Source: Tubiluchus corallicola
Taxonomy: Eukaryota > Priapulida > Priapulimorpha > Priapulimorphida > Tubiluchidae
NCBI GenBank assembly: GCA_030141605.1
Contig: JAQGDQ010000252.1
Coordinates: 188,001 to 248,000 of the forward strand
Direction of reading: 5' to 3'
Length of the DNA stretch: 60,000 bases
In this document: positions 22,901 to 35,600 of the stretch, piece after piece
How the letters are laid out: every line of letters starts with the position of its first letter
How positions within the stretch are numbered: position 1 is the stretch's first letter
Program-made: the position numbers and the translations under genes
Notes under the pieces: generated by a model
Database searches by the model: none
What the model saw: only the letters and a program-made list of their open reading frames with translations
What the model was told of the DNA's origin: nothing

Positions 22901-24535
22901 TATGTCTAAAATAAAAAAATGATGGGCGGGGACTCACCACTGCACTGACTAGAAGCCGTAGCTGTTCACCAGATGTATCAGCCTCGGAGATTTACTACGA
23001 TACACAAGCAGGCTCATTTGACTGGATGAAGTTCTTTTGCTTATAAGCTCCACACGCTGATACCAATCTTATTTCCTTACAAAACTTATCTAAACTTCCG
23101 TTAACATGAGAGTCAGACCAACTGTTCATAGAGTTAAACGGTGCTCAAAGTTTAATTTTAATTTTGTGCATGTACGCTTAAAATCGTTATTGAAATGACA
23201 AATGAGCTAGCTAAGGTAAAGCAGGGCCGGATTTAGATCAACAGAAACCTTAGGTTATTTCACTCGTGAAGCGTGGTCCCACTCCTTCACCCTCCCTAGT
23301 ACAGAAAGAGAAGAGTGTTTTAATAACTTTTAAACAAAATTAAACTCTAAAAATTAAGCTAGTCAAGAACAATGGGAAGGCAGGGAGGATGGGATGATAA
23401 AAAGCTCGTTAAGGTTAAAACCCCGTCCGTACTGTAGCTATAAGGTACAAAACTCAGTGATGATAAAGGTGTATGTGTATAAAATTATACAATTAACAGT
23501 TTCTCCTCTACAACGCATTGAAGTCATTGTTAAATGCACGAGAGCGAGAGATCGACAATAAAAAACATACGAAGGTCTTGCTTGTCTTATTGGTCAGTTT
23601 TAGGTCCTATTGTTAATATTAAAACAATAACAAAATTTTAAAATAGCGAGCTTGTTGGGCAAGCACGCGAATGCGCCCATAAACTCTAGAGGTCTTAAAA
23701 CAGTTACATTTTACTTGAATTCCTGCATATCGCATTTTAGAAGCTAAGTTAGCCTTAGTGTCGTATATTTAGTAATACTAGAGGTCAATATTATTATGTG
23801 TATCTATAATAATGTTGGTCTACTGAGGTAATAAAAACAGCGTTTACAAGGATGTAATGATTCATCTGTAAAAATCACAAATCTCAGTCAGTGTTTATAA
23901 ACCAGTTTTTTCTTCTGACTTCTTATCTGTGGAATTCTTTGCCAGAAAGCTGTCTTCCTATAACTACAGGCTCATGAGATTGCACGAAAAACATCAACAG
24001 ATTCCTCCAACAGATTTATTGCAAGCAAAATTTTTCTGGACTTGCATCATCTTTTGCAATGTGTTTGTGAAAGATAATTATGAAGTTGAACACTTGTAGA
24101 AAACAACTGAATACAACTGAAAACACCATATTACATGTTTGCACAAAAAACTGAAACCGTTTATTACACTACATAGATATATATATATATATAGCATGAC
24201 TGCTAAACTACACACTGAGGACCAGAGTGTCCTGCACTGATCACTAAGGTTTAGACAGTGGCTAGAAGTGAAATCTAGCCAGTTTATATAGGTAGAGAAC
24301 TATGCAAAAACTTGGCTTCACATATCCCATTACAGTAAAAATAGGGGAGATCCCGTGAGTTTGCATATTCACTGGACCGAACAATTGTACTAGGGGTGAG
24401 TTTAACTAGTAAAATGTTAAAGTGACTAATCAATAGATGGCAGCACCTAAATATACAGTTACAACTTTCACATCCTTATGTCTTATCCCGTGCGGACGGA
24501 TACTATGCTTTGTTCTGAGGCGACTGGCCTTTAAA
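19926..24535. other. Intergenic DNA without recognised genes
   Basis: No convincing exon was found in 4.6 kb. Noted contents: a trinucleotide-rich microsatellite at about 22139-22225; a GCAGGGCCGGATTTAG phrase at about 23221 that looks like one end of a hAT-type element with no second end found; and (AT)n at 24178-24191. All open frames are short and show no family motifs. Confidence 0.6.
22139..22225. repeat. Compound microsatellite (GATGGTG / AAT)
   Basis: Imperfect GATGGTGA-type runs pass into (AAT)n/(AAC)n. Short frames over it encode only repetitive Val/Ile/Thr and are not genes. Confidence 0.8.
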
Positions 24536-24686
24536 AACGTTTTTCAAATTTTCACGTTTACTGTAATCATTTCAACGTTCCTTCATGCTTTTGCGTTGTA
24601 GAATTCTCGCTTAATAAACTAGTTTAATTTGATGAAGTGTTTTCTGGTTGTCTCTACGAGCCTTCCGAGAGAAACAAAACACAACA
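24536..24686 (+). repeat. LTR fragment of the same Ty3/gypsy family
   Basis: Runs from AACGTTTTTCAAATTTTCAC to GAAACAAAACACAACA and matches the 3' half of the LTR at 18213-18518 in opposite orientation, including the AATAAACTAGTTTAATTTGA block. The upstream half is lost or too diverged to see. Confidence 0.75.
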
Positions 24687-24903
24687 GCCACCGACATCAT
24701 TACCATGTCTGTAGTAATTGACTGTGGACTAGGCCAAGTTTACTGTTGGAATTAATTGTTTATTGTGGTTTATTGTTGCATAAACTAAGTAGCTGTTGCA
24801 ATTTAAGTGGTGTAACGTTTGTTTCTGTCCTTTTTTGCTGTTGATTAGCTTCCTGTTAATTGGTGCAATGAGATGTAGGCTGTTGTTGATTAGTTTTGTG
24901 TTG
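24613..24903 (+). repeat. Tandem segmental duplication, copy A
   Basis: This 291-bp segment from AATAAACTAG to AGTTTTGTGTTG recurs at 25092-25359 in the same orientation, with small deletions in copy B. Both copies contain the last 74 bases of the LTR and the same non-LTR flank (GCCACCGACATCATTACCAT onward), so the duplication happened after the LTR inserted. Confidence 0.85.
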
Positions 24904-25017
24904 CTTAGACAGGGCAGGAGACTAGATGACCCTATGGTCCTTCCCTGCCCTGCTCCACTACTATAATTAAGTAATAACTAAAAAAACTTGTCATGTCAAA
25001 CAAATGGAGAAAATAAA

Positions 25018-25091
25018 TGTTCTATGTCTATGTCTATGTCTATTGCTGTTGTTGTTGTTGTTGTTGTTATTGTTGCCGATGTTGCTGATGC
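25018..25091. repeat. Microsatellite (TCTATG)n then (TTG)n
   Basis: TCTATGTCTATGTCTATG passes into a run of GTT units. It separates the two copies of the duplicated segment. Confidence 0.85.
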
Positions 25092-25359
25092 AATAAACTA
25101 GTTTAATTTGATAAAGTGTTTTCTGGTTGTCTCTACGAGCCTTTCGAGAGAAACAAAACACAACAGCCACCGACATCATTACCATGTCTGTAGTAACTGA
25201 CTGTGGCCTAGGCGAAGTTTGCTGTTGGAATTAAAGTGGTTTATTGTTGCATAAATTAAGTAGCTGTTGCAATTTAAGTGGTGTAACGTTTGTTTCTGTC
25301 CTTTTTTGCTGTTGATTGGTGCAATGAGATGTAGGCTGTTATGGATTAGTTTTGTGTTG
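25092..25359 (+). repeat. Tandem segmental duplication, copy B with LTR end
   Basis: Second copy of 24613-24903. Its LTR part ends at 25165 (CACAACA). Two short deletions relative to copy A lie in the flank (near GGAATTAAAGTGG and GCTGTTGATTGG). Confidence 0.85.
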
Positions 25360-25492
25360 TTGTCGTTGTTGTTGTTATTGTTGCTGATTCTGAACTAATT
25401 ATTATGCAGCTGTATATCACAGCTATTGCCTCAGTTGTTTTGTCAGTGTGCGTGAAATTGTCATTGTTGCTGCTACTGCTGTTGTTGTTGTG

Positions 25493-25793
25493 TTGGTCCT
25501 GACTTGTAAATACTGTACAGAGAAAAACTGAGGCTCTTTTCTCTATTGCAATTGCTTGATTAGCATTTCTAGTAAAATGTGAAAGCTCTACTGTTGCTCT
25601 TGCAAGTAATAAATGATTTAACCAAAGCCACGTGTCGATGACGGGAATAGCGCGAGTTGTGAAAATGCGCTTGATCATGTGCGTTGTTTCTATCAGAGTA
25701 CTTGGCACTTCCTTGGCAACAGCAGATGTATCGCTAAAATGTCCGTCGTCTGATAAACGCGTATCCAGTGTGCACATTTGCAGTAGCGGACAC
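25493..25793 (-). CDS. Unrecognised open frame, possible isolated exon
   Basis: On the minus strand an open frame (part of a 143-codon frame whose first ATG is at 25777) reads CTLDTRLSDDGHFSDTSAVA, and later TRAIPVIDTWLWLNH. It is better balanced in composition than nearby DNA and starts right after a plausible acceptor (TTTATTTAACGACAG at about 25794). Its 3' half runs into a TTG-type microsatellite, so any real coding part must end before about 25493. I do not recognise a family, and no partner exons were found. It may be a remnant of a gene or a lone exon. Confidence 0.25.
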
Positions 25794-26615
25794 TGTCGTT
25801 AAATAAATGTTTCGATAATAAAACAGTTTAATACAGTTTCTCTGATGCACGTTGTTGGAATAAACAGCAAGGAGTTCTGAAGATCAATTAATAACTCTGA
25901 AGTGAATTTGCGACAATATATAGGTGGCAGCCAATTCATTATTCAGTACAGTAGTAAAATAAACCAAAAATTGAATGGAAAATGAAAGGTGCATTTCTCT
26001 GCACAGAGACCAAGTTACTTACGTATACCCACAATATAGAATGCAATAGAGTATATGTACAGACACTCAGTTAGTTGCAAACACGTAATATTGGGTGCTA
26101 TAAAAAAGTATAAAGTATTGTGTAAACCAAGTTCATTACATGTTGCGTGTGTGTAGTACGTTTAATGCAAACTGTAACTATAGCGGTATTATTTTCAATC
26201 CTCTTATGACTAGTGTCAAATACTTAAATTATACATTACTTTTTTTCAAAAAATTATTAAAAAAATAGCCGATTGCTGTCCTTGCGAAAAAAAAATAGGA
26301 AACCGTACCTCCATAATAAGTGTGCACTAGGAACTGATCCGATTTGTGAAACTGTTTGAAATAAACAAAATTTATCGTCCATTTCACCTCCTGCTGGATT
26401 TTTAGATTTAAAAATAAAAACAGTGTTTAATGGACAAATTCTTAAAGTAAATGTGCACCTATCACGTGTCCACACCTAACATGTGTGTCTGTCAGATGTA
26501 CAGTGCCCCATTACCTGAGTGTTATTTCACTGCACAAGAAATGTCACATGATGAAAATGATGACTTACTACAGTGGATTAAGTGGAACTACTTTAATTAG
26601 ATGGGATAAGGAATC
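25794..26615. other. Region upstream of the prominin-like gene
   Basis: AT-rich sequence before the start codon at 26616; it should include the promoter and 5' UTR. No TATA-type element could be assigned with confidence and no repeat was recognised. Confidence 0.45.
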
Positions 26616-29600
26616 ATGAAAGTAACATTGAAGACAGGCATTTTTGTTCTGCATTGTGTTTGCAGCATTGCTACTTCTAATTTTGCAAGTGATTCATCTG
26701 AACATGTTCATCTGAGTGAGGTCACCATTAGCATGCACGAAGTTAATGGCAATAATTATTCTGAAGATGATGTAAAAGACATTACGCATGCGTCTTATGA
26801 ATATTTAGCAGAGGCCGAATCTGAGAATTTTGTCGAATATGTTGTGAACGAGGTGATAGATATTTCTGATAGAGAGGCTGCTGCTGTGTACTCAAAGTTA
26901 CAGCAGCCAGTAAGACAATTTGCTGAAGGAATGGGCAAAGTTATCCACATACCATGGGGTTAGTACAACAAAGTGTTTTACAGAATTTTTTGCTGTTGTA
27001 ATCTTTTATTGGACATTGCACGGTTTGCACCTGCAGTGCATTGCATGTGTCCAATACATACCCATACAATTTCAATATGTGTGGTGCTAAACATTCTAAG
27101 CATGGAAAGTAAGATTGATCAAATATTACCAGCTTTTGTAGTCATGTCTATGAGTGTGATATTTAGTATTTTATTTTGAAAAAGGTGCCAGTACTTGTTG
27201 TTTCTTAGTTTGTGTTATGATATACTTATGATTTTACATTGAATCATATTTTAATTTTTACAGTACATTTATTTAACAGTTGTTGTCATTCCCTCATTCT
27301 TCATAGACGTTAATACTCAGTGACAATAATTTAAATATGGGGTAAGGGCTGAAGCCATGTACTAAAGGAGCAAAAGTAACAGCAACATTTACCAAATGTC
27401 AGAAGTGTTACTGATCTTTACGAAAGACCGCTCTGATTATAAGAGTTTAAATATCAGCAGCAATTTTTTAAGATAGTTAAAAACATTGTAATGCATTAGT
27501 ATTGTTCACTCCCCTTTTTATCCAGCTTAGTAATTTTAGTTTAAAATGTGTAGGCTTTTTCAAAATGTAAATTGTTTTTTGTCCCTTAGAATGTATACAG
27601 TTGCGCATCTAGTAGTTTGTTAGGCTTCTCTGTAACTTATCAGTTTGATTTACTTTGGTGATTAGATTTTACTAAAGAAAATATATAGTAATTTGATCTC
27701 AGGAATACTAATTTAATTTTAATTTTATATTTTAGACAGCATCAGAGATTTGGTAAAAAATGGAAAAATTGATGTGGTAGCGGTAAGTACTAATAGTTCA
27801 AGTGATGACAAAAGACCGTTTAAGCCTACAGTGATCACAGATGCAGTAAACTTCAAATCTAAAATGTGGGGCACACTCTTGCCACTCATTTGATTTTGAG
27901 CAGTATATATTTTGGTCATTTTTCTTTGTGTTGTAGACATAAGTCATATTACATTAACTTTGCAGGAAATTACTTAGGTGATAGGAAGGATGTCGGTAAC
28001 TTTCTTGCAAAAAAGAAATTAATGAAATTTGGCATAGAAACTCCCTTCTACATGTAACCTAACTAACTCACTCTTTGAGATGGAAGTCTTAAAGTCAGGT
28101 CACATATGTCTACCTGCAGCATATATTAACACTGAACGAACGGGATACACCAAATTTTGCAAAAAGTATATTTTATTATGAAGTAGTAGAAATGCTGCTT
28201 ATTTGAAAACATGACTTCAAAGGGATAGAATCTGAATTGACAAGTTTTACATTGTTTGCGATGCATCTCAAAAACTGGTAATCAAAATGTGCTAGATTTC
28301 ATGTGTATTAAAGCTCAATGTCATACAGTCGTTATCTCTAACAGAATTTGGCAAAAAGGCTCCTTATTCGTAGCTGATTGACACTACTTTGAAATGCTGT
28401 TTAGTACTTATACTAGATCAAAAGTGGTACATGAAAGAAATGAAAGAGAGATCTTCCTCAGCAATAGAAAGTAAATAGTATCTTTTCAAGACTGGCTGAC
28501 CACAGACTTAAGGTGGTACTCTGTCACTCAGCTGCAATTTTGTACAGTTCTCTTTTATTTGTATTACTGGTTATACACAAACACTGCCCAAAAATACTGT
28601 AGCTTGTAGAGAAATATTCCACAGAGTCATCAGGCCTGTTCCTTCTTGCCTTTGTGTAATTAATTCCTTGGTCTCACGCAAAATAAAACAGAAGTAAAAA
28701 TATGGCCATTGTTTATGTGTAATGACTAATAGAAATCTCACCTTTTATACAAGTTTTGAACCAATGTTTTAATACAAATTTAAGGAGTAGGGCCTAGCAT
28801 TATAAAAGAAAAGCAAGCACTGAAAAAATTTATTACAGAATTTGAAAATGTTTCTAAGAACACAGATAAGGTAACATACATATAGTTTCCTATGCATTTC
28901 TTTGTTTTGTGTGTTTTAGTTTAAAGCAAAGCTGTGCGTTACCATTCATGAATGATTATTATATTAGCTCAGTCATTAACGGCATCTGTTAACTAACACT
29001 ATATGTTTAACTAGGGTGTGGCTATTTTCGTAGGCATTCGTAATTTACATGGACAAACTGGGAGGTGTGATAGAGTTGCTGTACTCCAGCATTAATCACT
29101 CTATCCAGCTGTATTGAGCCTCAATAGCTGGCACAATAAATCGCTTTTTTATGATTATCTTTTTAAATCACTTGTTTACCATTTATTTGGGTTTCAATGT
29201 GGACCTTGCAATGATTTAAATGGGCACACTTGTAGGTGTTTCAAATGCTAAAGTTAAATCTCTGCGTAGGATTTTTAAATTTTATTGGTTGGTAATATGT
29301 TCATTGATTCATTCTTTTTTTGCAGGTACTGAAAAGTCAAATGATGGTATTGGTACCGTTAGTTGCTGGAGTTCTGATCTGCATCACAGCTCCAATCGTG
29401 GCGCTTAGCCTTTGCTGTTGTCGGTATCTTGGTTATTGCGAAGGCAGGGTTAGTGCCGAGAAGGTCTCACATCACAAAATGACAAATGCAGTGCTTCTGT
29501 CTACTGCAGTTGTTAGTATGCTCGTTTTTTCGAGGTAAGGTGTTTTCTGGGGTGGCGGGGTAGGGGTTTTCCTGTTTGGAGCACTTTTATCATCATGTAG

Positions 29601-32600
29601 CATCTTTCCAGCCGTCGTCCATCCACAGTTTGAGTTTAGGCCAGTTGCAATTATACTGTAATAAAGATAAGCTTTATCTTGCAAAATGTCAATGCAGATG
29701 TTAGATGATGGGTGACAACATTTGGACAATGGCCTGCAATGACTCTGATTTCAAATGTCAGAATCCCAAACATTAGTCAAGCAACCGAAAAGGACCAAGT
29801 CACGTGAATGCAAGGAATTAGAGCGACCTGTGCTCTACTGACACACAACATTGACAAAAAGTACTTGCAAATAATTCAAATAATTGCATGTAAAGTGTTT
29901 TAAATGTATGTTTTGTCCCACAGAATGTTAGGTGTTGCTAGGTGAAAACTTTAGGCAATTGCCTGCAGTGAACTGGGATCAAAGCTTACATATCGAAATC
30001 TGAAAATCAGGAATTGCAACTATAGTGTATGGAGGCAGGTTTTGTCCTGCAAAATGTCAAGTGTAAATACTTTGTGATGAGCAACTACTTATAGCAGTGG
30101 TCCTGCAATAAGCCTGGCATGAACAGTCACAAGTCTGAACCCTATAATGTGCGACATATTGAGATATTGGCATATTAGGAGAACTGGGATATGTGTGTGA
30201 AGATTTTTCTGAATGAACTTTGAACTTGAAAAATGTTTGCACTTACATGACCAGGAAACATTGACAGATAGTACTTTTTGTAGGGCTTCATTGCCTATTA
30301 TGTGAACAAAGTTTGGTAGAAAAGCATAACCTTAGGTCAAAATTACTAAAGCTCTGTTTTTAAACTATGATAGTTTAAAGTGTGATGTAAGAATTGCATG
30401 CATAATTACGCCCACTGTCAGCTACTATTTTTGCAAATAATCTGCAAGTTGCAGGAGAGAGTCAATGTTGTGTGTCAGTAGCGTAAAGGTCACTTAAATT
30501 CCTCACATTGGGATGACTCGGATTCTTTTTGGCCCTTAGTTTTGTGTAATCTTTGGGATTTTGACCTTGACATTAGACTTGAGAGTCATTGCAGAGGCAG
30601 ACCATTGCCTAAAAGTTGTCACCCGTCACGTAACATCTTTGTAAAAATTATTTTTTAGTCTCGGAACTGCGGGAATTTGGCCTGCCTATAATAAGCTTTG
30701 CCGAGCACCAGAAGAGATAAATGTATTTACTGAAGTAACACTAGAGAGTATCGTCACTTTTACTGATAATCTGTCTGAGGTTAGTTCATCTGCCTTTATT
30801 CAGCTTTATTTGTTTATTGCTTGGGCAGTAATTTGTGTGATAAAGAAATGCATGAATTCATGTGCTTTTATGCTAAGCATTGGTGCGCAATTCTGCAATT
30901 GTCCTTATCATGTATAAACTGTACAATGTATAAATTTACGTAAACTTTTTTTTCTAAATTCTATTGAGTGCAATTGTGTCTGTTTTAGCATTTAAAAGTT
31001 ACTGTGGAAGATTTCAAAACTCTTGTAGAGCATGTGGATGATCAACTGGCAGGTATGGTTAAAATTTATAATTTGATTTTTCATTTATTATGTTCATAAA
31101 CCTGAAAACTATCGAACTTTACAATTATTTGGTATGGTTGATCCCACATTTCTTCTATAGTTGATATCCAGTGAAGTCTTTTCACTTTGTGTGGCATTTT
31201 AAACTTTTTGGTGAGTGATGAGATTTATCAGATCAGTTCATATCTCAGTCTCATCTGTGTAAAATGACGACGAATGCATGTTGCTGTTTTTCTGCTGTTT
31301 AAAATTGTACTTCTGTTTTACTGATTTTATGAGTTTGTTTTAATTTGCTTTGTTAATTAAGCGTTTACTTGGTTTAAACAATATTTTTAAGATTTAGACT
31401 TATATCACAATTTACAAATCTTTAATAAGAAGCCACCTAACAATAATATGGTTTGGCTAATAGGGATTTCAAGGATCTCTCATTGTAAGATACCCGCTAC
31501 AATGCAAGACAAATAATATTATTTTTAATGGTATGAAAAAAGAAAAAGAACAAAATGTAAGAAAGGAGTTTAGTAAAAGAAGTGCAGCTTACAAATGGAA
31601 AAAAATTCTGTATATGTAGGTCAGATTTCCGCTTCCCAGGGGAGTAATTTAGTGAGAAGAGAAAAAAATTGAGCACAATAACTTGATCAGTCTAGTTTGA
31701 TAAATTAATCATTTGTTATATGTAATTAAATTATGCATGTATAGTTAACCTCGGGTATAAGGTACTCGCTTATAAGGGACTACCAGTACTGGTCCTGATT
31801 TTTCGTAACGTTTTTCCTATGTAAAAATCTTTGTATGTAAGGTACTCGGATATAAGGGACTTTCGGTTATAAGCGACGATATCTTCAGGTCCCACGCAAT
31901 AGAAACCTAGGTAAATTACTTCGCATGTGATCAAAGCGAAATTGCTCGATTTTTAACCTCAATGTTTCGCAAACTCGGCTTTCGAATAGCTCGGTCTCCG
32001 CGGTCATATACATCTCGCATCACTGAAGGAGTTTACTACATACCGTTTGCACTGAATATGTAGCAATAATCCATAAAAATATGGGTAAAAGTACAGAAAA
32101 GTACAGGTCTAGATACACCTTTGTTTCGGTCTGACTCAACTTCGGCTATAAGGGACATAGGATATAAGGGACACTGGCAGTGAAACATTTAAAAAGCGGT
32201 CAGACATCAGCAAATTTAGCCGTGCCGCAGTAATAAAGCAGCACAGAGAGAGACAGCTGTGACGTCATGTTAAAACTTTTGTACGCTATACTCGTTACTA
32301 AAATTTTTCTCGTTAGTTTCATATAGTGGATTAAGTTAGTTGAGGATAAAAGTGTGATTTGAGCTTAACATTAAAAATGCCTTCAGCACTGCTTTAAGGT
32401 AAGGTTAAGACTAGAGTAATAAGACTGAGTGAGAAGATAATGCACAATCAGCTGATCTAATAAATTATTTGCTACTACTGTGTTATTATTTTTGATAATA
32501 AATGGGACACAATTATCTGACTCAATAAAGTGACAGATTGGATAAGTGAAAAAATAGTGAATTTTTGGTGAAAAATAGTGGTTTTGAGTAAGTACAATAG

Positions 32601-35600
32601 TGTACCACAGCAACACTGGCAAGCACTGGAAAGAATGTGATGTAAAACATTATCAAGAACTGTAGTTCCTTTAAATCTTGCCCTGTATGTAATTGTGATT
32701 TAAACAGCAAGCAGAATTGATTAGTGTGAAAAACCTGCTACGAAGCCGAGTTACTTCTTTTAACAGATTTCTGTCGAATATAAATAACCAGTTTTATTAG
32801 TCATCAGTGTTTTTATCGTTTGTTTGTTTGTTTGTTTGTTTGTTTGCATATAGGTGTCGCTGACATTGTCATGGATCCCGTGCTGAATCATGCTTATGGA
32901 CTGATTAACTCTATTGTAGCTCGGGAAGCTGTTCTTAATGCCAGTAAGTTAATAACATGTGATATCAAAAACTTTAACTAGCAGGTTTCAATGCATCTGT
33001 CTTGGCTTACATTAATTTAATGGTGGTTTAATTGCGTGGGATTATTTGAGGCCATTTTGGTGTAAATATAAAGGCTATTTATTCAGTATGTGTTCTAAGT
33101 CAGAAGAAATTTTAAAGGTAAGGTTTATGATCAAAACAAATTTAAACAACTTTCAGTTCATTTTAACATAGAATTAAATATGTTGAAATTACTCATAATT
33201 ACTGCACAATGCACTCACATAAAAGTTGTTTAAAATACGAAAAAATTGAAATCATTCTTACCGCCTTCAGAAAACTCCAGTTGTAGGCATATTTGAAAAT
33301 GAAGATGTCAGTTGTCCAATGTCTTGGCTTTTTGTAAATGCAAAAATTTGTGATTCATAACTTATTTTGATTCATAACCTAAGGTTTCCAGCTAAATTAT
33401 GAAAACACATGCCATTGTCATCTGCAGAACAAATATTAACAAAAACTGTGAGTGTTAAACTGGTGCAATCATTCATTAGACAAATTTCTAGGATTACTTT
33501 GAAACAGTAGATGTGTATTGTTCAGTATCATTTACCAAAACCTGGAGTCATGCTTCTTTACAAGAAACTTGTTTTTATATCATTATTAGCCATGATTTAA
33601 TGATTTTTTTTATTTTAGGTGCAACAGGATTAGATATTATGTCAGAATCTATAAATGCAAGCTCAAGGACGTTGACCGTGTATTTGAATACCATAGAAAT
33701 GGAGATGACAAATATTTCATCTGTTATGGGCAATTTGAAGGCGAGGTGTTATAATGATGGCTTGGTGACGAATAAAACATTTTGTGATATATTACTTAAT
33801 GGATCAATGTTTCTTCCTCCTTTCTTTGAACTTGTAAGTTTCTATATGATACTAAAGACAGACACATGCATTTCTGACTGTAACTTGCCCAAATTTTACA
33901 ACAAAATTTTTATAAAGGCAATGTGATGCTTATTCTTTTTCTGGGGAAGTAAATACAACACATGCATTTAAGTTACATACTGCTCTTTACTGCTTTGATT
34001 TGTTCCATAGTAAGTGTAGGATTATCTGCCTCAGCTGTAGTGCTTTGTTGATAGCACTCAGCTGTTTATGTCTTAGCCTTGCTGAATCAAGTACTCAGAT
34101 TCACTTAATGCTATAGAAAGTGCTACTGTTGGTGATTTTTTCAAACTAAAACTGAATGACTCAGAGTCTAAATTTTTGATCAGTGGAATCAAACAACAAC
34201 TTGCCAAAATTCATTTTAATTAAATTAAAATTGATGATGATGTTCAGATAGCACCTGTTTATGCTGTAATCTCGATGTAATTTTTCTTATGTCTGTCAGG
34301 TTGAGTACTTTTAGTTGTTGAACTCCAAGCAAAAACACTTGTATTATTGTATATTGATTATTGTAACAGTCTGCTGTATAATGGTCCCAAGTGTCAGCTT
34401 AGAATGTTATTACAGAATTTTGCTGCTAGGTGGGTCTGTATGACACAAAAAGAACAAATCACTTCCATTTAACAGTGTTTTCACTGTTACCAATTGAATT
34501 AAGAATGAAGTTCAAAATACTGCTGATAATCTTTATAAATAAAGTAATGAATGACTTAGCTGATCGTCCTCCATTTATTAGTAATATACCTTCAGTATAA
34601 AGTTTGACGTTAAAAAAGCTTTTGGTGACAGGGCTTTTGGATTGGTTGCACCATGTTTATGGAAAATTGCCATTTTTCTTTAAGCTCATGTAACACTGAT
34701 ATGTTAAAGAAGTTTAAGTCCTTGCTAAAAACTTTATTATTTAAACCTGTTTATAATATGTGTTTATATCTGATCATGTAATGATTCTTGTATTTTTACC
34801 ATCATTTTGGTTTTGTGTACTGCACATTAGAACATTTTTGTAGATGAAGCACTTTATAAAGGCAGAGTAATAATGATGTTGATGATGATGATGATGATGG
34901 TGATGGTGATGGTGGTGGTAGTGGTGTTGGTAGTGGTGGTGATGATAATGATGATGATCAATTGCACAAGGATATCGTAAAGTTAAAAGATTGAGAAATT
35001 GATTTTAAGTTTGAACTATGTTGGTTTGCATCTGGAGGACATCTGCTATGTAGCTATTTTTGCAAGTGTACATAATCTAGGGATAGGCATTTCTGATTTA
35101 AAGCTTAGTAAAATGGTATCCGAGTTATTCAGATCTGTACTTCATAGAGCTAAACCAAATTCCCTTCTGATTTGCTAAACTAGTCTACAAATTTCCTCTC
35201 AACCATGAGTCTTAGTTTGAAAGTTGGTGCTATTTTATTCATTTTTATAATTTTGATTGCAGGTCCCAAATGTGGATGTATTATTTGATATCTCTTCTGT
35301 GATAACAGAATCCAATATAAGTACTCATATTTTACAGGTAATTACAACAAGCAACATAATTTCAAATTTTTGCCCAAGCTGAGTAACTGTTGATTATGAA
35401 ATTTTGTTCCTTGTTTAATCTTTTGTTAATTAAAGTAAATCCTCACCTAACAATGCATGTTTCATTTTAATGACGATCTTTTTACTCTGCGCAAAACCAT
35501 TTTTTATCAATAACATTTGTACCTAATTTGAAGCATTAAAACAGTACCTACTGCATTACTCTGTTGGAAAACTGCACTAGTAACATAAAACAACAGAATT

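Noticed and set aside
28788-28870. Possible extra prominin exon (open frame ending AAG|GTAACA)
   Set aside because: It can only start in phase 1, whereas exons 27736-27782 and 29326-29534 already join in phase 0; inserting it would break the frame.
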